Below are positions 57,634-64,000 of a stretch of 64,000 nucleotides of DNA, piece after piece. Every line of letters starts with the position of its first letter. The first letter of the stretch is position 1. The notes below the pieces were generated by a model. That model did not search any database. It worked only from the letters and a program-made list of their open reading frames with translations, and was not told where the DNA came from. The stretch lies in NCBI RefSeq assembly GCF_018294505.1, contig NC_057810.1, forward strand, positions 705,207,095 to 705,271,094, read 5' to 3'. A program made the position numbers and the translations under genes. Source of the DNA: Triticum aestivum. Lineage: Eukaryota > Streptophyta > Magnoliopsida > Poales > Poaceae.

Positions 57634-58495
57634 GTGCGTTGCACGTGCCAGCTTACTAGTACTTAGTTAGTCTGTGGAAACCCCTAAAAGCAAAAGTTAG
57701 TTTGCGACTGTTCTAGAAAAAGTTAGGCCCGCATGCTACTTTTGGTGTCTCCATTCCATGTTCTTTGTTTCTATTTCTGTTTTTCCCCTTTCTCTCATGT
57801 CCTTTTTTTCGTTCCTTCTTCTTTACTGTTTCTTTTTAGACATATACAATTTTTTGACAAATATACTAACACTTTTTAGAATGACAGGAAACAAAATACA
57901 TTACACAAATAGAGTTTAAATATGTGAATGTGTCTTAACATGAGACAAATAGTTTTTTCAACACTTGAACACTTTTCTTAATTATATAAATACACTTTAA
58001 TATAGTTTTAGTTACTTCAACATTATTGAAATTCTATGAAAACTATTTCTTAGTTATATGAGAATTTCCTAATATACTAAAACCATTTTTAGTTACAAGA
58101 TAATGCATAATAAACATTTGTTTAATAAAAATACATGAACAATTTTTATAAGTATATGAATATATTTATTTTAGGCATGTGTAAATTTATTTTACAAAAA
58201 TATATGTGTATTTTTTTTAAAGTAGCAAAAATAAATTAGTGAGATAACTTTTTTGAAATTGGTGAAAAATGGCAAGAAAGTTTCAAATTTTGTTTTATGT
58301 GTTGTACTGATTGTGGATGATGCTATTGCACGGAATAAGCGTCACACAGAATTTTGGTTTTTTGAGGTGAAAACGTTAATAGCAGCGCAGTTTGTGCTTC
58401 TTAGGCCTAAAACTTGCTTAAAAACTAAAGAGAAACCATGTTAGTAATTACTCCAAGTCCACACAAATGGCCGAGCTGAAGGGCCGGCCCATTTC

Positions 58496-59478
58496 TAGGT
58501 CCGTCACCGGTGATGATCAACTCTCTAGGCGTAGCATGGTGGCAATTTTTTCTAAGCAAGCTGCCAATCACCCAATCAATGAAGAGGGGGTCTCTACCAG
58601 AATTCATTCTTTTGAAAGATGCATTCGAAGCCCCTCGATCCCCCGCGTCGCTCCTCCAGGTGCGACACGGGCGGAAGCCCCAAATCCCACCGCCGGCCTC
58701 CCTTCCTCCTTGCCCTCTCACCTCGCCACCGTCGAATGACATGGCCAGGGCCCATCGTCTGGACAGCGGTGGCGGGGCTTCCCCACCTCGCAGCGGTGTG
58801 GGTATGTCCGATATCTGCTTCGGCGGCCACGGTGGTGGTCCTCGGCGCGTCTTGCGCGAGGGCTCGGTATGGCGCGGATCTGGGGCCGCTCTGCCGGGAT
58901 CTAGCGTGTGGTGGGCGCGGCGGGGGCTCTTGGTGGCGGCTCTGCTCCCGCCCTTCCTGGCCGGAGGCGGCCTGCTCGGCTGATCCGGCGTCCTTTTCTG
59001 TCAAGGTTTGTAGTGTGCTCTGGCCGACGCGGTGCTGGTTTGAGCTGCTAGTCTCCCCGGGGCATTGGCCTCTACGTGGTGTAGGGGGGTCCTACCGGTG
59101 GTGTGAGTAGCGGCGCTACTCCCTCCCAGATTCGGTATGGCTGCATGCACCTTGGGCAGGTTGGATTCGCTTTGATCCGGCCTGTGGTGGTATGAATCTG
59201 ACCATGGGCTACTATTGGGCTGCAATGGTCACCTGTGGTGGTGCAGATCATCTCACACCTCACACAACCGGTCTTCGGGAGTGTGTCAGATCAACTTGGG
59301 CGAAAGCCACAACTAAGCCGGCGGCAGCGATGCCTGTGGGCACCGCTAACCTCCTTGGAGGCGTGGTTGTTTTTGTTGTTTGCACCCTCCTCGTCGAGAC
59401 CCCTGGGGAAACCCCAATCCAGGTCCTCCTGTACGGATAATGGCAGCGCAACCAGCGTCGCAACCCTTCTTGAAGGCG
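58496..59478 (+). other. GC-rich unassigned sequence interrupted by CACTA D
   Basis: A GC-rich stretch with several overlapping open frames, none carrying a domain I recognise. The composition and phrases such as CTTCTTGAAGGCG resemble retroelement (LINE-like) leader sequence of Triticeae, but this is a weak impression. Confidence 0.3.
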
Positions 59479-59814
59479 CACTAGTAGAAAAGGGGGCAAA
59501 GGTCCAGGCCGGGTCAACCCATTAGTCCCGGTTCAGTCCAGAACCGGGACCCATGGGGGCATTGGACCCGGTTCATGAGCCCCGGGGGCCGGCCGGGCCA
59601 CGTGGGCCATTGGTCCCGGTTCGTCTGGACCTTTTGGTCCCGGTTGGTGGGACGAACCGGGATCAATGGGCCTTGCTCCTGGCCCACCACCATTGGTCCC
59701 GGTTGGTGGCTCGAACCGGGACCAACGGCTAAATAATGCAGAAAACAAAACAAAAAAACTGGAAAAAAATAAAAATAGCAACAATAAGTATTTTGTTGTA
59801 AGTAGAAACAAAAT

Positions 59815-60000
59815 AAAATAAATAAAGCAAGAAAGAAAACAAAAAACAAAAAAAGTGTTTTCAAATTTGAAAACTAATGGCACTAACAGAAAGTTTATAA
59901 TTTTTCTAAAACTAAAAGCAAAAAAGAATTAAAAAATAAAGCAAAAAATAAAAGAAAATAAATAATGCAGAAAACAAAAGAAAAAAATAGAAGAAAATAA
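59815..60000 (+). repeat. Direct duplication in CACTA D, copy 1
   Basis: A-rich sequence with AGTGTTTTCAAATTTGAAAA and TAATGGCACTAACAGAAAGT recurs at 60737-60920, about 918 bp downstream, with few differences. Both copies lie outside coding regions. Confidence 0.85.
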
Positions 60001-60017
60001 AAATAGCAACAATAAGT

Positions 60018-60332
60018 ACTTATTTATTTTCTTTTACGATAATTCTTTTTGCTATTAAAGTTTGTAACAAAATTCTAATTACTTATTTATTTTCTTTTAC
60101 GATAATTCTTTTTGCTATTAAAGTTTGTAACAAAATTCTAATTACTTATTTATTTTATTTTATGATAATTCTTTTTGCTATTAAAGTTTGTAACAAAATT
60201 CTAATTACTTATTTATTTTCTTTTATGATAATTCTTTTTGCATTTAATGTTTTGAACTAAATTCTAATTACTTATTTATTTTCTTTTATGATAATTATTT
60301 TTGCTATTAAAGTTTGTAACAAAATTCTATAT
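60018..60332 (+). repeat. 63-bp tandem repeat, five copies
   Basis: ACTTATTTATTTTCTTTTA starts at 60018, 60081, 60144, 60207 and 60270, an exact 63-bp period. Each unit continues GATAATTCTTTTTGCTATTA and AAGTTTGTAACAAAATTCTA, with a few substitutions in copy four. Confidence 0.95.
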
Positions 60333-60531
60333 AATTTTAGTTTCAATAATACTAGAGGTTTATAAAAGCTTTTTAGTTGATTCCTTTAGTACCAGTTCTA
60401 AGGCTGTTACAAAGTCATTTTATTTGGTACAGGTTTTAAGGCTGGGGCCCCACGAGCACCTTTTAGTACCGGTTCGTTGCATGAACCGGTAAAAGAGTTT
60501 TTTAGTTGATTCTTTCTGCAGCTGTTTTTTA

Positions 60532-60573
60532 GTCCCACCTCGCCAAGCGAGAGGCACTCGCAACGGTTTATAA
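60532..60573 (+). promoter_or_regulatory. snRNA-promoter-like USE plus TATA module in CACTA D
   Basis: GTCCCACCTCG (60532-60542), 24 nt, then TTTATAA (60567-60573). Same element pair and identical spacing as in CACTA A at 13166. A hairpin-forming sequence follows at 60604. Confidence 0.55.
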
Positions 60574-60603
60574 GCCCTGAGTATAGAGACAATGAAGGGA
60601 GAA

Positions 60604-60662
60604 GCGCAGTGCTCACCTGCACGTTGGCCTGAAGCTAAGCAACGTGCAGGTGAGCATTGTGC
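60604..60662 (+). ncRNA. Candidate hairpin RNA downstream of the USE/TATA module
   Basis: Arms 60604-60625 and 60641-60662 pair over 22 positions (20 Watson-Crick, 2 G-U), including 15 uninterrupted pairs of GCTCACCTGCACGTT with AACGTGCAGGTGAGC, around a 15-nt loop. It begins 31 nt after the TATA, near where transcription would start. Transcription is not shown by sequence alone, and it might be just a palindromic relic. Confidence 0.4.
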
Positions 60663-60736
60663 CTTTCTTTTATTTTGACATGGTATCATCATTTCATCCA
60701 CATAGCATATGCAAGAAAGTTGAGAGGGTTACGGCT

Positions 60737-60940
60737 AAATAAAGCAAGAAAGAAAAAAATAATAAAAAAAGTGTTTTCAAATTTGAAAACTAATGGCACT
60801 AACAGAAAGTTTATAATTTTTCTAAAACTAAAAGCAAAATAGAATTAAAAAAATAAAGCAAAAAATAAAAGAAAATAAATAATGCAGAAAACAAAACAAA
60901 AAAACTGGAAAAATAAAATAAAAATAGCAACAATAAGTAA
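60737..60940 (+). repeat. Direct duplication in CACTA D, copy 2
   Basis: Second copy of the A-rich block of 59815-60000, ending AATAGCAACAATAAGTA, which also precedes the 63-bp array in copy 1. Confidence 0.85.
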
Positions 60941-61124
60941 AGAAAACAAAAAAACAAAAAAAGTGCCTCCTACTGGGCCCCACGGCCTGAATACGACTAG
61001 AAACCCAACAATGGGCCAGGATTTAGGCCCGTAGTAAGCCCAGTAGACCCATAGGCACATAGAGACAAATCAGGCCCGAAAGCCTGCTTTAGAGAGGAGC
61101 TCGAGAGGGTTGGCGCATCCCACC

Positions 61125-61167
61125 TTATAAACAGGTGCGTTTCTCTCTCAGCTAGCGAGGTGGGACT
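61125..61167 (-). promoter_or_regulatory. USE plus TATA module, minus strand, CACTA D
   Basis: On the minus strand GTCCCACCTCG (61167-61157), 25 nt, then TTTATAA (61131-61125). The roughly 200 bp downstream (to about 60965) are homologous to those after the CACTA A module: both have CTCTCGAGCTCCTCTC.AAAG, GCAGGC, repeated GGGCCT/TGGGC and TTTCTAGTCGTAT.CAGGCC. In both elements the module points away from the small ORF. Confidence 0.55.
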
Positions 61168-61197
61168 AAACTCCCACCACCACGCCGTTGTGCAAGG

Positions 61198-61395
61198 CCC
61201 ATTGGTCCCGGTTGGTGGCACCAACCGGGACTAAAAAGGGGGTATTGGTCCCAGTTGGTAGCACCAACTGGGACCAAAGGCAGCCGCTTCCCGCCCTTTG
61301 GGCTGCCGAAAACTGGCCTTTGGTCCCGGTTGGTGGCACCAACTGGGACTAAAGGGGGTATTTGTCCCGGTTTGTGCCACGAACCGAGACCAAAG
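61198..61395. repeat. Internal terminal-type repeats of CACTA D
   Basis: Four palindromic copies of TTGGTCCCGGTTGGTGGCAC with CCAACCGGGACTAAA. They correspond in position to 12975-13135 in CACTA A. Confidence 0.85.
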
Positions 61396-61429
61396 CCTTT
61401 CCTATATAACCAAACACTTGGGAAATCCC

Positions 61430-61770
61430 CCCCCCACCCGCCATTCTTCTCTCCAACGCCGCCAGGCTGCTGCGCTGCTCCTCGACGTTGGCCCCTGCCC
61501 CGACGTCGCCGTCGCCTCCCCTAGCCGCCCGAGGTCACCGTTGCCGCCCGACGCCGTCGCCCATGCCCTCACCCAACGCACGTCGCGCGCCCCGGGCCGC
61601 CCCTGTCGTCGCCGTCGCCCTGCCCCGCCCCCTTCCTCGCCGGACGTCGCCCCTGCCCCATCGCCGTCCTCGCCGCCGAACGCGCGCCCCCTGCCCTGTT
61701 GCCGTCCTCGCCGTCGAACCTGCGCCCCTGCCCTTCCGTTGGTCCGGACGGCGCCCCTCCCCTGTTTTTT
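61430..61770 (+). repeat. GC-rich leader of CACTA D
   Basis: C-rich CGTCGCCGTCGCC and CCCCTGCCC phrases in several open frames without domains. It parallels 12656-12935 in CACTA A and is probably a 5' leader of the plus-strand genes. Confidence 0.6.
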
Positions 61771-62322
61771 GAATATTATTGTTGAATATAGTGGATATTA
61801 TTGTTGAATATGCATGTTTGTATGTTCAAATATATGCAAAGATCGAATATGTCGAATTTTTATGATTTTTTTCTGTTCATAGAATTTTAATGATTTTTTT
61901 GTTCATAGTATTTTCTTTGTCAATTTATGTATTTGTTCATATTGTGTATGTATAGGAAAATTGTGAATGATAGAAGTCATTTATGAATATGTTCGTATTT
62001 AGAATAGAGGAAAAAGGAAAAAATAAGAAGAGAAAGTGTTAAATATAATTAGTTAGAAAAATAATAGAACTATATAGTTAAACTAGTTTATTTTTAGTAA
62101 GTACTACTTTATTTTATTTATAGTAAGTGCTTCATATATAGTTGAACTAGCTAGTTGATTTAATAGACTACTTTATTTTACTATATATAGAAGTAGTTTG
62201 TTTTTAGTAAGTACTACTTTATTTATTTATAGTAAGTGCTTAGTAGTTGAACTAGTTTATTTAATTAACGAAACTACTTTATTTAGCTATATATAGAAGT
62301 AGTTCCCGCATCGACGTCGACT
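61771..62322. other. AT-rich spacer or intron in CACTA D
   Basis: Repeated phrases TAGTAAGTACTACTTTATTT and GAACTAGTTTATTTAATTAA; no coding region. Confidence 0.5.
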
Positions 62323-62724
62323 ATGCCTATCCCGCATCCTCGTCGTCGTCGACTCGGCGGTGGAGGCCTGCTTGATCAGGGCCATGTTCGGGACTGGGCT
62401 CTGCCGAGCTGGTATTGGAAGGTGCTACCTTCTGGGGGACGTAGGTTGGTGAGGAGGCAGCCCGTTGTTGACCCGATCCTTGTTTGGTGGCAGTCGCGTA
62501 GGCCAGTGACGGTGCTGAGGCTTCCGGACACCGCGGAGATGGTACGTCACCGTGTCAGCGAGGAGGACGAGCACGTCCGTCACTACATGGTTGCATTGGA
62601 GGGCAGGTTCGACAATACCTGGCAGGTTCTTCAGGGATCTCACTGGAGCTATGATCTTGTGATCGTTCCTTATCTTTGGGTGTCCACCGCCGGCGACGAT
62701 ACCCGTTGGGCGCTACGGTTCTAG
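62323..62724 (+). CDS. Small conserved CACTA ORF, 133 residues
   Basis: Uninterrupted from ATG at 62323 to TAG. Homologous to the minus-strand ORF at 12265-11855: the aligned core HVRDW, LPSGGRRLVR, VVDPILVWWQSRRP, VRHRVSEEDEHVRHYM, NTWQVL has the same order and length. Rich in Arg, Trp and Val, with no signal or membrane segment and no domain I recognise. It follows the GC-rich leader and AT-rich spacer and precedes the B3-like gene on the same strand. Confidence 0.65.
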   Translation: MPIPHPRRRRLGGGGLLDQGHVRDWALPSWYWKVLPSGGRRLVRRQPVVDPILVWWQSRRPVTVLRLPDTAEMVRHRVSEEDEHVRHYMVALEGRFDNTWQVLQGSHWSYDLVIVPYLWVSTAGDDTRWALRF

Positions 62725-63158
62725 CTGTATTAATTAGCGATGCTATATGTATGATAGTATTCGAGGAGTATTCGATGATGTACAGACACAAGAGATGATG
62801 TACTTTTGGTTATAATTGAATGCATGCTAATTTGAATATTACTTTATTTTATAATTTGGTTTTGCTTATTGAATGCTCATATTGGAAAAGTACTCCTACT
62901 TTGAATGCTAAAATTGAAGAGCACTCTATGCAGAAATCTAAGAGCCCTCTTCATCATCCACGCCGTCGTGGGGGTAGCTTCTCCTTCATTCTCGTGTGCT
63001 AGACAATTTGGTGTAATAATGCACTCGGGAATGAAAGGAGGAGCTATGTACCATCACCAATAGTCAAACCGTGATTAATAATAATGATAATTTAGGTTTT
63101 TTAGTACATATATTTAATTGTACAAGTTTAATATTTGAATTATGAACTTAGGCCGGAA

Positions 63159-63972
63159 ATGTCGTACTCGGACGACGAAAACTGCCCGGGGGAGTGCGAT
63201 TGGTGCCACGACGACCGAGGTATGTGCGACAGGTTCATTGAGCTGGATGAAGATCGGCGCTTCAGCATTAAGCTCGAGGAGACCTTCGATGTTCATACGG
63301 TATGCAACGACGGCAATAGTTTTTTTCGTAATTAAGCACGACTTCAACTATTTTAATGTGTATTTTTCATCGTTTCCAATTCGACTAGCTTATCTCATGC
63401 TATGCAAGACGCTATGTCTTGGAGAGGATGGGTTTTGAAGACCATGAAAGTATGGAAACCAAAAGAATTCTCCTAAGGATCCATCATGGTGTGGATTTTA
63501 ATGTAAAGCTGTACAATGCTGGGAGTGTAACCCATTTTGGTTGCAAAAATTAGGAAGCACTTTGCAAGATGTATGGTTTTGATGAGGTTATGCTTGTCAC
63601 CATGGATCTTGGTGATCCTACAATCGAGCAAGACAGATCTTCGATTTGGGTCCTTGTGGATACACCTCCAATTCTTCCCCCATGTGAGCTTAACATAGTT
63701 ATTAAGTAATTTATATTGTTTATTTCAAAATAGTTGACAACGTATTTCCATTGACAGCTTATTTTCATTCTTCAAAGAATGTGCGGAAGATGATAGACAA
63801 AACCCACTACACCGATGGCTCCGAATTAACTTATAAGGAGAAAAATCATCTGATCGCATTTTGTACTAATCTTGAGAATTACAATATCTACAATCGAACT
63901 CCTCAACATTATGGTCAATACGTGCCACTAGTGCACGTGTTGAACTACGGTAACTACCATGGAGACACACTA
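63159..63972 (+). pseudogene. Three-exon CACTA gene with B3-like middle segment
   Basis: Exon 1 63159-63299 (MSYSDDENCPGECDWCHDD, acidic and Cys-rich, with a C..C.WC pattern), exon 2 63389-63683 and exon 3 63758-63972, all with GT/AG borders that keep the frame. Exon 2 reads YARRYVLERMGFEDHES, ILLRIHHGVDFNVKLYNAGS, THFGCKN then a TAG (63551-63553) in place of the expected Trp, and EALCKMYGFDEVMLVTMDL. The ..V.L.....HFG...W..LC..YGF..G..V pattern resembles a plant B3 DNA-binding domain, which is an inference. Exon 3 has YFHSSKNVRKMIDKTHYTDG and PLVHVLNYGNYHGDTL and continues beyond a GTAAG donor at 63973. I know this as a frequent CACTA-associated protein of unknown role. Confidence 0.65.
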
Positions 63973-64000
63973 GTAAGATTTTTTACTATTACGACATCTC

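Larger units (their letters stand above)
53855..57659 (+). mobile_element. Helitron, about 3.8 kb, non-autonomous
   Basis: The right end GTGCGTTGCACGTGCCAGCTT followed by ACTAG and T (57634-57660) has the small hairpin (GTGC.GTT.GCAC) and CTAG-T end of grass Helitrons. The left end TCTCCACTACTATTAAAC matches the TC-type Helitron start. There is no Rep/helicase gene. The left end exists in four copies, so the true start could be 53855, 53988, 54064 or 54203. Unit 1 of the surrounding duplication lacks the element. Confidence 0.72.
52981..58495. repeat. Tandem duplication, unit 2, split by a Helitron
   Basis: Left part 52981-53715 matches 51363-52095 (same minisatellite at 53180-53490, GACAGCGCACCAAGTGGCAC at 53659). 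Right part about 57661-58495 matches 52110-52980 (CATGCTACTTTTGG, ACATATACAATTTT.TGACAAA, GATTGTGGATGATGCTATTG). The intervening 3.9 kb has no counterpart in unit 1. The parent element is not identified. Confidence 0.8.
59479..64000 (+). mobile_element. CACTA D: 5' part, runs off the window
   Basis: Starts CACTAGTAGAAAAGGGGGCA. Subterminal inverted repeats of ATTGGTCCCGGTT / AACCGGGACCAA type run to about 59725, and internal copies lie at 61198-61395. Genes are on the plus strand. The right terminus and target duplication lie beyond 64000. The order of blocks between the left end and the small ORF parallels the inner part of CACTA A in opposite orientation. Confidence 0.85.

Overview
This is a plant nuclear window, almost certainly from a Triticeae grass (wheat, Aegilops, barley or rye). 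The evidence is a BARE/Angela-type copia LTR whose LTRs open TGTTGGAAATATGCCC, several Stowaway MITEs (CTCCCTCCGT ends, TA duplications), a Helitron, and large CACTA (En/Spm) transposons with the CACTAGT and TTTGCCGTC terminal signatures common in this tribe. Almost all 64 kb is transposable-element DNA stacked element inside element. The one host gene I recognise is a disrupted DUF679 membrane protein (DMP) gene at the left edge.

Layout. 1-2618: a DMP gene with a TATA box, two small frameshifting lesions and a 1.18-kb solo LTR (5-bp duplication CAAGG) inserted a few codons before its stop. That LTR itself carries a tRNA-derived SINE (17-bp duplication). 2619-6405: MITEs, a nested foldback, the right end of a CACTA element carrying a 5S-rRNA-derived segment, and a GGCCC-rich repeat. 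6513-18633: CACTA A, complete (AAA/AAA duplication), inserted in a Stowaway MITE. It encodes on the minus strand a coiled-coil/TM protein, a TNP2-type transposase, a small conserved ORF and a Transposase_24/Ulp1-protease protein, most of them broken. 18644-20235: MITEs and anonymous DNA. 20236-20727 plus 51056-51180: a LINE 3' end split by CACTA B.

20728-51055: CACTA B, 30.3 kb (CTA/CTA duplication). Its minus-strand transposase (48378 to 33376) is cut by a 2.7-kb solo LTR (44103-46818, CAGGC) and by a full Angela-like retrotransposon (34406-43029, TCGAC). Its second gene (33163 to 22306) has CACTA C (23868-31593, ATA/ATA) in an intron. CACTA C carries a 660-bp tandem array and a fragment resembling an F-box gene. 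The right part of CACTA B has a 200-bp foldback, a G-rich minisatellite and about 425 bp of CTT/CCT triplets.

51363-58495: a 1.6-kb tandem duplication whose second copy is split by a Helitron of about 3.8 kb. 59479-64000: the 5' part of CACTA D (right end beyond the window), with a 63-bp tandem array, snRNA-promoter-like USE/TATA modules, a 22-bp hairpin, a small ORF homologous to the one in CACTA A, and a three-exon CACTA gene with a B3-like central segment.

Inferred order of events: DMP gene, then solo LTR, then SINE; LINE, then CACTA B, then CACTA C, Angela and the 2.7-kb LTR; Stowaway, then CACTA A. The two Angela LTRs differ at about 50 of 1775 sites by hand count. The most unusual signals are the 5S-like and USE/TATA promoter-like segments embedded in CACTA transposons, and the small ORF kept open in two CACTA elements whose other genes are decayed.
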